Assembly (NCBI GenBank): GCA_023229435.1
Contig: JALNZF010000020.1
Coordinates: forward strand, 1-58,079
DNA from: Nitrospirota bacterium
GTDB lineage: Bacteria > Nitrospirota > UBA9217
Direction: 5' to 3'
DNA: 58,079 nucleotides
Part shown: positions 16,575-23,886 of the stretch, piece by piece
Position numbering within the stretch: the stretch's first letter is position 1
How the letters are laid out: each line of letters opens with the position of its first letter
Notes under the pieces: model-generated
The model's database searches: none
The model's input: the letters and a program-made list of their open reading frames with translations, nothing else
What the model was told of the DNA's origin: nothing
Translations under genes and position numbers: made by a program

Positions 16575-16666
16575 GGAATGCCGATGGACGAAGGACGACC
16601 GCTCACTTCGTTCGCTGGGATGACGGACGATTTTGCGTCCCTCGTCCCTCGTCCATCGTCCCTCGT
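16575..16666. repeat. GATGGACGAAGGACGA / CGTCCCTCGTCCATCGTCC inverted repeat
   Basis: GATGGACGAAGGACG (from 16582) is matched by CGTCCCTCGTCCCTCGTCCATCGTCC (about 16637-16663). It lies between convergent genes and ends in a T-rich run, so it may also stop transcription. Same family as 13975-14115 and 27755-27842. Confidence 0.55.
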
Positions 16667-17086
16667 CTATTTTTTCGCTTCTTTTTTCCCGTCCCGCAGG
16701 TAAACCACGCAGGTCGAACAGTCCTCATCCTTGCGGCACCGGGTGGTTTCCCAGCACGGTTTTCCCTTGTTCGTAAACGCCGTGCAAACCAGGCGTCGTT
16801 CGTCGGGACAGTCCCTGATCTCCCAGCAGGGCGCATAATCAAGGAGCTTCTTGATCCCCTCGATGCTGATCTTTTTTGAGTGGATCAGCTCGCGGATACA
16901 GCGCAGCCACTTGATGTCATTTTCCGTATAGAGCCGGTTTCTCCGCTCCCGCGCCGGCAGGATCAGGCCATGTTTCTCGTAAAGACGCAGCGTCTGCGCC
17001 GTGGTCCCGACCAGTTTTGCCGCCACGCCCATGGTGTAGAGCGGTGCGTCCTTGTCTTTGAGTATATCCAGTTTATCGCCGGCCAT
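16667..17086 (-). CDS. MerR family transcriptional regulator with cysteine-rich tail
   Basis: A 139-residue regulator. The N-terminal winged helix (Y-T-M-G-V-A-A-K-L-V-G-T-T-A-Q-T-L-R-L-Y-E-K-H-G) is typical of MerR, closest to the HspR/GlnR-like subgroup. The C-terminal third has paired C-W-E segments (C-W-E-I-R-D-C...C and C-W-E-T-T-R-C...C-x-x-C), seven cysteines in all, resembling a two-CW domain that may bind a metal cluster or sense redox state. It directly follows ccdA on the same strand, so thiol or cytochrome biogenesis control is plausible but not shown. Confidence 0.8.
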   Translation of the reverse strand: MAGDKLDILKDKDAPLYTMGVAAKLVGTTAQTLRLYEKHGLILPARERRNRLYTENDIKWLRCIRELIHSKKISIEGIKKLLDYAPCWEIRDCPDERRLVCTAFTNKGKPCWETTRCRKDEDCSTCVVYLRDGKKEAKK

Positions 17087-17110
17087 ATGTTTTCATTTTC
17101 CCCCAGGGTT

Positions 17111-17827
17111 CTACCGTGGAATAAGGATCGTCATCTTGTCCATGAGCAGCAGCACGCCCATGATGATCAGGATGACGCCGCTTGTTATCTTGATTACCTT
17201 GAAATGTTTTTTCAGCCTGCTGAACGACGACAGGAATGCGCTGATGGCAACTGCCGAAAGGATAAAGGGGATCCCGAGACCGAGCGAATAGAACATGAGC
17301 AGTATCATGCCGCTGCTCAGGGTATCACTCGTCATGGCCAACGTCAGTACTGATCCCAGAAAGGGTCCGGTGCAGGGGGTCCAGCCCGCGCCGAAGATCA
17401 TGCCGACGACGATCGTGCCGATGTAGCCGGCAGGCCGCGTCTTGAGATGAAGTTTCGCCTCCCTCTGAAGAAAGGGAATGTTCACCACATCCATGACAAA
17501 AACACCCATGATGATGATGAGCACCCCGCCGACGATCCGGATGGTTTTCAGGTGCTGTGCCAGGAGACTGCCTGCCAGGCTTGCCGACGCCCCAAGGAGA
17601 ACAAAGATAATGGAGAACCCCGCAACAAAAGCAAAAGAATGAAGCAGGGTGATGTTCATGTTCTTTCTGCGCGAATCGGGGCTCATCAGTTCGTCATAGC
17701 TGATGCCGGTGATATACGAAACATAGGAGGGCACGAGCGGAAGGATACAGGGCGACGCAAATGAGATGAGACCCATAGCGAGCGAGTACAGCAGAACATA
17801 CAGTGTTAATCCATGTGAAAGATCCAT
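17111..17827 (-). CDS. ccdA: CcdA-type cytochrome c biogenesis / thiol-disulfide membrane transporter
   Basis: A 238-residue protein with six predicted membrane helices. It has the CcdA/DsbD core: F-A-S-P-C-I-L-P-L-V-P with the first redox Cys, and G-W-T-P-C-T-G-P-F with the second. It carries electrons from cytoplasmic thioredoxin to periplasmic apocytochromes and thiol partners. This fits the hexahaem cytochrome encoded at 36934-37755. AAGGAG lies about 10 bases before the ATG. The merR gene follows with a 24-base gap. Confidence 0.9.
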   Translation of the reverse strand: MDLSHGLTLYVLLYSLAMGLISFASPCILPLVPSYVSYITGISYDELMSPDSRRKNMNITLLHSFAFVAGFSIIFVLLGASASLAGSLLAQHLKTIRIVGGVLIIIMGVFVMDVVNIPFLQREAKLHLKTRPAGYIGTIVVGMIFGAGWTPCTGPFLGSVLTLAMTSDTLSSGMILLMFYSLGLGIPFILSAVAISAFLSSFSRLKKHFKVIKITSGVILIIMGVLLLMDKMTILIPR

Positions 17828-18181
17828 GAAGAGCGTTCTCCTTTTAAGGTGGGATTTATATTACCAAAGCCCGACACACATATCAAGCAAAACTTTTGCT
17901 GTTTTCCAGTTGATTTGTTCTTATAATTATAAGCAGCAATACCTGTCGCCTCATCGCACAACAGCTACCTGAAATTCCAGTTTCTCTGTTCCGTTGTCCA
18001 TGAACGTTGGGAAGGGCATTCGTACTACGAACATATTGAACATCTCTTTATCGGGGCAGACTGCGTCTGCGAGCCACAAGGCACTAATGAACTACCCCGC
18101 AGCAAGCTGACGGGGTATCAACAGCTAACAGCAAAAAGGAAGCGCAGCAAGCTGCGGGGAATTTACCCGCTGAGATTAAAT
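17828..18181. repeat. spacer with CCCCGCAGCAAGCTG repeats
   Basis: No gene in this stretch. ACCCCGCAGCAAGCTGACGGGGT (about 18095-18117) is a hairpin, and a second GCGCAGCAAGCTGCGGGG lies at about 18141-18158. The first 200 bases are AT-rich and probably carry the ccdA promoter, which I could not place. Confidence 0.45.
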
Positions 18182-18222
18182 AAAAAACCGCCCCGTACCA
18201 TCAGCGGTACAGAGCGGTCGTT
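18182..18222 (-). terminator. Rho-independent terminator of the porin gene
   Basis: On the minus strand ACCGCTCTGTACC and GGTACGGGGCGGT form a 13-base stem with two mismatched positions around a short loop, followed by TTTTTTA. It lies about 30 bases past the porin stop codon. Confidence 0.8.
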
Positions 18223-18250
18223 TTATACATGGTCTGTGCTGCTCGTTACC

Positions 18251-19633
18251 TCAGATCTTCCACTGCAGTTCCCACCGCACAAACTGGGCATCGAACCGGT
18301 TTGTCGTGGCATAGAATTTGTCGGGCAGGAATTGTTCGACCGTAACATAACCATCAAGGGTCGGCGAGAACTTGCGGTACAGCTTCGCAGTGATAAGCTC
18401 GCCGCGGTCTTTGCTGGTCCCCGAGAACATGGTACTTGTGGAAGCGAACATCCTGTCCGCCTTCAGCATGTTATAGGATAGTTCAAGCCGTGTTTCCTCG
18501 GTCGGGTATACCTTGACCACGGCGCGGTAAATTTGAATGTTCGTCCAGTACGCAGGGATGCCGGTTTCCGTCAGCAGGGTGAGCGAATATAATTCGCTGA
18601 TCTGGGGATAGCGCGAGAAAAGAGGGTCCCATGCCTCATTCTTGTTCGTAGTCGACTGATTGTCACCGGACATGGTGATATAACCGAGGTCCCAGCTGGG
18701 TTTCATGGTAATGTTGTCATAGGCGCGGCCGACATAGGCATACCCGCCGCTGCCTTCGCGTTTCGTTTTGTCCGTGTCGTTGTATTCGCCCGACTGCAGC
18801 GCATACTCGGCGCGGGCCTTCCATCCTTCGCCAAACCCGACCACCGCACGGAGACCATAGGTGCCCAACCGCAGTGCAGGGTTCGTCGCCGCGGTCTTCG
18901 TTGTAGGAGTCGCTTCTTCCTTCCACATATAGTAAGGCTCAAGAGTCACGTTGTCCGTGATCTTGCCGCGGCCATACACCACAACGGCCTTTTCATCGTA
19001 CGAATTGACAGCCCTCTTCTCAAAACCGAACGTGGCCTTCTTATACATACTGTAGGTCGGAAGGGCACCGTCGTTCTCCTGCGAGAACATATAGACAAAA
19101 TCGACATTGTACTGGTCATTGATCGTTACGAGCGCTCTCGCAGCGTTGAAGTAGAAGGTTCGCGAGCCGTCGAGCGGCGTTCCGTCCATGATCAGAAATC
19201 CTTCGCCAAAGGTGCCGAGGAAATCCTGGCGGCCAACCGTGAAATCGACGGGTATTCCGGCAGGTTTTTTTGCGTAAAAATAGAGGTTGTCAAACAGGAA
19301 CTCATCGCCGACCAAGCCGACCTGAGCGGCGGTATTTGAGGTCGGGAAATACCTCGCCTCATTCGTGATCTTGACGAAGAGGCCGTATTGCTTGTCAATA
19401 TCCACTTTGTCCCAGACCGATGACTTGAGACGCCAAAGGTTCTCGTCTTGACGTGCATACGGATCAGCATTGGGTACATCAGACTTGTTCATGTCGAACA
19501 TATTGTCCCAGGTCTCCTGCCGCAGCCGGAAGTAGAGACCGCTGGTGTTCGTGATCTCTGCATAGGCTGATGATGCAAGCAAAACCAAGGTTGCGAGAAC
19601 CAGAACTGCTTTTACAACTACCCTTTTTTTCAT
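18251..19633 (-). CDS. outer-membrane porin, alginate-export-like beta-barrel
   Basis: A 460-residue secreted protein. The signal peptide (M-K-K-R-V-V, hydrophobic core, A-Y-A|E) is followed by alternating hydrophobic strands with many Tyr and Trp, ending W-E-L-Q-W-K-I. The opening block (S-G-L-Y-F-R-L-R-Q-E-T-W-D-N) and G-R-Q-D-F-L-G-T-F-G-E-G-F resemble the alginate_exp porin family. It probably forms an outer-membrane channel; the solute is unknown. GGGGG precedes the ATG. It is monocistronic with its own terminator. Confidence 0.78.
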   Translation of the reverse strand: MKKRVVVKAVLVLATLVLLASSAYAEITNTSGLYFRLRQETWDNMFDMNKSDVPNADPYARQDENLWRLKSSVWDKVDIDKQYGLFVKITNEARYFPTSNTAAQVGLVGDEFLFDNLYFYAKKPAGIPVDFTVGRQDFLGTFGEGFLIMDGTPLDGSRTFYFNAARALVTINDQYNVDFVYMFSQENDGALPTYSMYKKATFGFEKRAVNSYDEKAVVVYGRGKITDNVTLEPYYMWKEEATPTTKTAATNPALRLGTYGLRAVVGFGEGWKARAEYALQSGEYNDTDKTKREGSGGYAYVGRAYDNITMKPSWDLGYITMSGDNQSTTNKNEAWDPLFSRYPQISELYSLTLLTETGIPAYWTNIQIYRAVVKVYPTEETRLELSYNMLKADRMFASTSTMFSGTSKDRGELITAKLYRKFSPTLDGYVTVEQFLPDKFYATTNRFDAQFVRWELQWKI

Positions 19634-20011
19634 AGTGTCCCCCTTATATTTAATGTCTTTCGTAACAAGTACGTTTTAAATTACACTGGTCTTATGAATA
19701 AAATACTGTAGTACACAAAACGAGGCTATTTTAGCAAAAATAGGGGAAATTTAAAACTTGAATTTACTTAAATTAACTAATAAGCCTATAAATATCATTT
19801 ATTAAATTTCTTGTTCTTTCGGGCAAAAGGGGCATTTTTTTCGGGTACCGCAGCGGATGACTGCGAGAGACCGTTGTTTTCTCCATGGATCACGTCTGGG
19901 TCTGTCTTCAAAATTGATAACAGTTTTTTCTATTGACAATAAACCTTAATTTCACTATCATTCCATTCTTTAAACCCCACATCGAGTGAATAATGCAGGA
20001 GGACATTCCCC
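19634..20011. other. divergent intergenic region, AT-rich, no gene seen
   Basis: This 378-base region separates the divergent porin and cyclodeaminase genes. It is clearly more AT-rich than the surrounding genes, as expected for two outward promoters. TTGACAATAAACC at about 19935 is a possible -35 element for the plus strand, but I cannot pair it with a good -10. No coding signal. Confidence 0.4.
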
Positions 20012-20638
20012 ATGTATATTGATCAACCGCTTCGCCACTTCATGGACAAGCTGGCGAGCAAATCTCCCGAGCCGGGTGGAGGCAGCGTGGCAGCCCTTGT
20101 CGGTGCTCTCGGAGCAGCGCTCGTAAGCATGGTTGCAAATCTCACCCTTGGGAAGGAAAAATACAAGGACGTTCAACCCCAGATCGAACTGCTGCTCAAG
20201 GAATCGGAACAACTCCGGACGGACCTGCAGGACCTGATCCAGAAAGACACCGAAGCCTACGGCGCTCTCTCGGGAGTTTACAAGATGCCTAAGAACACCG
20301 ATGAGGAAAAGGCCGCCCGCACCGCATCGATGCAGGTTGCGCTCAAGAAGGCCTGTCAGGTCCCCTTCGAGATCGGGCTCACGTCCCTTGAGGTCGCCAA
20401 GCTCGCACAGCAGGCGGCTGATATCGGGAACGTCGGCGCGGTGAGCGATGCCGGTGTTGCCGTGCTTCTCGCCCAGGCCTGCGCGCAGAGCGCTGCGCTG
20501 AACGTCAAGATCAACGTCAACAGCATCAAGGACGAAGCGTACAACAAAGAGACCTGGACACGCATGCAGGACGTGCTCAAGCAGGTGGCGGCGCTTGAAA
20601 AGACCGTGATGGAAACAACGTATAAGAAGATGGGATGA
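20012..20638 (+). CDS. stand-alone formiminotransferase-cyclodeaminase C-terminal domain protein (methenyl-THF cyclohydrolase, FchA-like)
   Basis: A 208-residue, all-helical protein of the FTCD_C family. The N-terminal signature S-P-E-P-G-G-G-S-V-A-A-L-V-G-A-L-G-A-A-L is intact. Stand-alone members act as cyclodeaminases or as methenyl-tetrahydrofolate cyclohydrolase (FchA of clostridia). It is followed 100 bases later by folD, an enzyme with the same cyclohydrolase activity, so it probably works in one-carbon flux on tetrahydrofolate. AGGAGG lies before the ATG. Confidence 0.85.
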   Translation: MYIDQPLRHFMDKLASKSPEPGGGSVAALVGALGAALVSMVANLTLGKEKYKDVQPQIELLLKESEQLRTDLQDLIQKDTEAYGALSGVYKMPKNTDEEKAARTASMQVALKKACQVPFEIGLTSLEVAKLAQQAADIGNVGAVSDAGVAVLLAQACAQSAALNVKINVNSIKDEAYNKETWTRMQDVLKQVAALEKTVMETTYKKMG

Positions 20639-20722
20639 ACTGACAGGGTTCAAAGTTCAGAGTTCAAGGTTCAGGGGTGAGGCGTTCAAAGACCCTGCGG
20701 TTTTAACGTGACCCTTGACCCT
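20639..20722. repeat. GGTTCAAAGTTCAGAGTTCAAGGTTC tract
   Basis: A partly inverted GTTCAAAGTTC/GACCCTTGACCC tract between the cyclodeaminase gene and folD, of the family seen at 2887-3050. Confidence 0.45.
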
Positions 20723-20738
20723 TTTAAAAGGAGAAAAC

Positions 20739-21590
20739 ATGCCGGCAAAACTGTTAACAGGGAAAGAAGTCGCTCAGAAGATGGACTTGGACATCCAGAA
20801 GGACGTTCAGGAGCTCAAGGCAAGGAGCGTGAACCCCGCGCTCCGGATCATGATCGTGGGCGAGGCTGAGGATTCGGTCTTTTACGCCAACAGCGCGAAA
20901 AAAATGGCGGAGAAGAACGGCATTGCCTGCGAGATCGAGCAATTGGCAGGCACGATGAGCCAGGACGAGTTCGTGAACATCCTGAAGCAGAGGAACGCGG
21001 ACAAGGCCATTCACGGCATCATCGTGATGCGTCCGTTCCCGAAGCAGATCAGGGAAGACGTCGTTAAGTACATCCTGTCTCCGGAAAAGGATGTGGACTG
21101 CTTCAATCCCGTGAACGCCGGCAAGATCATGGCCGGAGACCTGACCGGTTTTCCGCCCGCCACGCCACAGGCCGTGATGGAGATCCTCCGCTTCTATCAG
21201 GTCCCGATGAGCGGCAAGGAAGCGGTGGTAATCGGCCGTTCCATGGTGGTCGGCAAGCCCATGTCCATGCTGCTCCTGGGAGAGAACGCGACGGTCACGG
21301 TCTGCCATTCAAAGACGCAGGACCTCCCCGGCGTGTGCCGGCGCGCCGACATTCTGGTCGCGGCGATCGGCAAAGCGAAGATGATCACCAAGGATTATAT
21401 CAAGCCGGGCGCCACGGTCATGGATGTGGGCATCAATCCTGAGGGAGACAAGTTCGTCGGCGATGTGGACACGGAACCGGCAAAGGAAGTTGCCGGAGCG
21501 ATCACACCCGTCCCCGGTGGTGTCGGGACCGTGACCACGCGTGTGCTGCTTAAACACGTGGTAAAAGCGGCGAAGCTGCAGAATCCGTAG
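20739..21590 (+). CDS. folD: bifunctional methylenetetrahydrofolate dehydrogenase / methenyltetrahydrofolate cyclohydrolase
   Basis: A 283-residue FolD. The catalytic lysine segment appears as Y-A-N-S-A-K-K-M, followed by P-E-K-D-V-D-C-F-N-P-V-N, P-A-T-P-Q-A-V-M, the NAD(P) loop V-I-G-R-S-M-V-V-G-K-P and the closing P-V-P-G-G-V-G-T-V-T. It interconverts methylene-, methenyl- and formyl-THF. P-A-T-P stands where many FolDs have P-C-T-P. The ATG at 20739 is set by AAGGAG upstream; a GTG at 20715 is in frame but has no site. It lies downstream of the FchA-like gene. Confidence 0.95.
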   Translation: MPAKLLTGKEVAQKMDLDIQKDVQELKARSVNPALRIMIVGEAEDSVFYANSAKKMAEKNGIACEIEQLAGTMSQDEFVNILKQRNADKAIHGIIVMRPFPKQIREDVVKYILSPEKDVDCFNPVNAGKIMAGDLTGFPPATPQAVMEILRFYQVPMSGKEAVVIGRSMVVGKPMSMLLLGENATVTVCHSKTQDLPGVCRRADILVAAIGKAKMITKDYIKPGATVMDVGINPEGDKFVGDVDTEPAKEVAGAITPVPGGVGTVTTRVLLKHVVKAAKLQNP

Positions 21591-21613
21591 GCTGTTGACG
21601 TGAAAATCGGCAC

Positions 21614-21656
21614 AGCGAAACGGCCCCAATACGCTTCGGGGGCATTTCGCTTTTCT
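21614..21656 (+). terminator. terminator after folD
   Basis: AGCGAAACGGCCCC and GGGGGCATTTCGCT pair around a 9-10 base loop with a small internal mismatch and are followed by TTTTC. It lies about 25 bases past the folD stop. Confidence 0.6.
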
Positions 21657-21681
21657 GCATACGTCGTCGCCATTCTCAAAT

Positions 21682-21717
21682 AGAAAGCCCCGGAGGACTG
21701 CTCCTCCGGGGCTTTCT
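21682..21717. terminator. bidirectional terminator between convergent genes
   Basis: A perfect 16-base stem, AGAAAGCCCCGGAGGA / TCCTCCGGGGCTTTCT, with a CTGC loop. It lies between folD (plus) and the porin gene (minus) and would serve either direction. Confidence 0.85.
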
Positions 21718-21754
21718 GTGTGTTTCCGTATCAGCAGATGATCGTGCTTCTCCG

Positions 21755-23122
21755 TTAGAACTTCATGCTCAGCACGCCCTGTGCGCCTGTTGCGGGATCC
21801 TTGCCGAGTCCTTTGCCTGGATCGAGGTATCCAAGGGTCCAGTTCCAGGTAAGATTGTCATAAAGCTTCCAATTGATCTTGACATCGACTTCCATTCCGA
21901 GCTCATTGGTCGTGCCACCCGTCGTCGACGTCACATCAGCGACCTTCTCGGTTGCCTGCAGGATCCACAGATCACCGCCAATACTCAGGTTTTTGGTTGC
22001 GGCGAACATCGCGCCGCCGCTGAGTGCCGTGGTGTTGCAGAATCCGGTGTTCAAACCAGTGGGGTTTGACGGGCTTGCGCATGACGGATTGCCGATTTTA
22101 TATTCATACAATAAGGTGTAATGCGGATCAGCATCAAGGAAGGTTATCATCTCCTTGTAATCAGTATCGGTTGTTTTTGCACCGGAACCGCGGGCCACGG
22201 TGAAGTTGATCGTAACCGGTTCCAACTGCACACCGCCCTGGACCACGATCTGATTGCCTTTGAACTTCGCGTCATTTCCCTTTGCTTTTCCCATCTGCAC
22301 GTCAATCTCGGCCTTCAGGTCAACAGGGCCTGCTTTGCCGTTGAAATTCAGGCCGAGGTTTTGGGCCTGCGTTTCCTTTGTGGACGCGCCGCCGAATCCC
22401 AGGCCGTTCTTTCTGTCATTTGCCATCGTGAGATCTACGCCAAACTTCATGGTCTCGGTGGCCTGCAACGTGGCAACGATACCATAGGCGTCAATATCAT
22501 CTGATCTTGAAGTTACGCCTTCTGAAACCTTCACGTCAAACAATGCGAGATGCAGCTTATCGAGCTCTGATATGGCGACCCATGCGTCTGAACCGTACTT
22601 ATTGGACCGGAACCACCACCCATTGCCCAGCTGCAGGAACATATGACCGCCCTTGATGGCGAACGGCATATTCGGGACCCGGAAGAGCATCCATGCCTCA
22701 CGGACGCCAAGGCGGCTTGCCTTCCCTGTGGACACGGCGCCTGTTGTCGTGTTCGTGGCGCCGGTTGCGACGGTGGTTGTTCCCTGCACGGTCTCAAACC
22801 TTCCCAGGGTATCCCAGTCGTTTTCAATGGTGATCTTACCTTTTACATCGCCGGCCTTGACATTCACATCAAGTCTGACACGCTCCTGGGTGTCCACCTG
22901 GCCATCACCCGCATTTTTGTTCAAATCCAGATCGCGGAAATTACGGCTCCGAATGTCCACGCTGCCGCCGACGGTCACGTCCACAGCGTGCGAAATGGAA
23001 CGCGCGCCGACCCGCGGCTCAAGACCACTACCGTCCCCGCCAACGTTCACATCCACGGCGAAAGCCATTGAACTCACGCAAACCATTGCAACGACTGCCA
23101 ACATTGTGACTATTTTCTTCAT
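21755..23122 (-). CDS. outer-membrane porin-like beta-barrel protein
   Basis: About 455 residues. A signal peptide (M-K-K-I-V-T-M-L-A-V-V-A-M-V, A-F-A|V) leads into alternating strands. V-D-I-R-S-R-N-F-R-D, the long amphipathic pattern and the last residues V-L-S-M-K-F (terminal Phe) are as expected for BAM-inserted barrels. No close family is recognised beyond a general porin type. The ATG at 23122 has GGAGG 7 bases before it and is preferred over 23125. A C-terminal G-L-G-K-D-P-A-T-G-A-Q loop precedes the last strand. Substrate unknown. Confidence 0.75.
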   Translation of the reverse strand: MKKIVTMLAVVAMVCVSSMAFAVDVNVGGDGSGLEPRVGARSISHAVDVTVGGSVDIRSRNFRDLDLNKNAGDGQVDTQERVRLDVNVKAGDVKGKITIENDWDTLGRFETVQGTTTVATGATNTTTGAVSTGKASRLGVREAWMLFRVPNMPFAIKGGHMFLQLGNGWWFRSNKYGSDAWVAISELDKLHLALFDVKVSEGVTSRSDDIDAYGIVATLQATETMKFGVDLTMANDRKNGLGFGGASTKETQAQNLGLNFNGKAGPVDLKAEIDVQMGKAKGNDAKFKGNQIVVQGGVQLEPVTINFTVARGSGAKTTDTDYKEMITFLDADPHYTLLYEYKIGNPSCASPSNPTGLNTGFCNTTALSGGAMFAATKNLSIGGDLWILQATEKVADVTSTTGGTTNELGMEVDVKINWKLYDNLTWNWTLGYLDPGKGLGKDPATGAQGVLSMKF

Positions 23123-23125
23123 CAT

Positions 23126-23850
23126 TTATCCTCCCAGAAAAATTGATTTTGCTCCGGTCTGCACCGGAACAGTTTATAGTAACCTCTTAGAATCTCTCCA
23201 AGCAGCATACGACGATTTGATGCAATAATAATTTTTAGTGATCAATCCCTCCCTTCGTCATGAATTAGAAAGATGGATTTGACAACCGCGGTGATGATTC
23301 ATTTCTGCAAAGTGATCTGATTTGATATGAATGTTGCGAATGTAATGGTACTTTAGGCTGAAGAGTCCCGTCTGTCTTCCGCTGGAACGATAAATATCCC
23401 GCGCATCCGAAAACAGGGGGCAACGATGATATGGAAATATGACAGTACTTATCATAAATTATTTGAAATATAGCAAAGTCATATAGTCAAGTCAAGAGAT
23501 TTCTGCCTTTGGCGCGAAAACACAACACCGGTGAGGAGCATTCAATCTTCCGCCATCAGCACGGACGCGCCGCAGCGTTGAGATGCAGTTTATGCAAGAC
23601 AGGTCGCATTCCGGCAAGAGAACAGGGTATGCTGAGGTGCTTTCATATGATTATCAGGTCATCGATCAGCATAGCCCGTATGCATTTTCCCGCCGCACAA
23701 CGAATTCCGTCCTCCTGTGAACACAACCCTTTTGCAACACGTTTCGCTCTTCTCAATACCGGAAGAATTCATCTTCGTGCCCCTGCAACTGCCGCCTCGG
23801 GAACAGCGCGAGCGACCGTGACACTGATCCGATACGGGAGAGACGAAGTG
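23126..23850. other. 725-base region with no supported gene
   Basis: Open frames here (for example 23509-23883 plus) have no start site, no domain and no codon pattern like the neighbours. A small hairpin, TGCTCCGGTCTGCACCGGAACA, lies at about 23151-23172. The part from 23200 to 23480 is AT-rich and presumably contains the porin promoter. Confidence 0.4.
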
Positions 23851-23880
23851 TTGACACCCTGCCAAGCTTTGTGGTATTTT
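23851..23880 (+). promoter_or_regulatory. sigma-70-type promoter of the TPR gene
   Basis: TTGACA (23851-23856), 18-base spacer, TATTTT (23875-23880), then TAGCAC and ATG at 23887. The predicted start of the message falls on the start codon, and there is no Shine-Dalgarno. Confidence 0.6.
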
Positions 23881-23886
23881 TAGCAC

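Noticed and set aside
23509..23883. 124-residue frame upstream of the TPR gene
   Set aside because: No start signal, no family, atypical composition, and it overlaps the TPR promoter.
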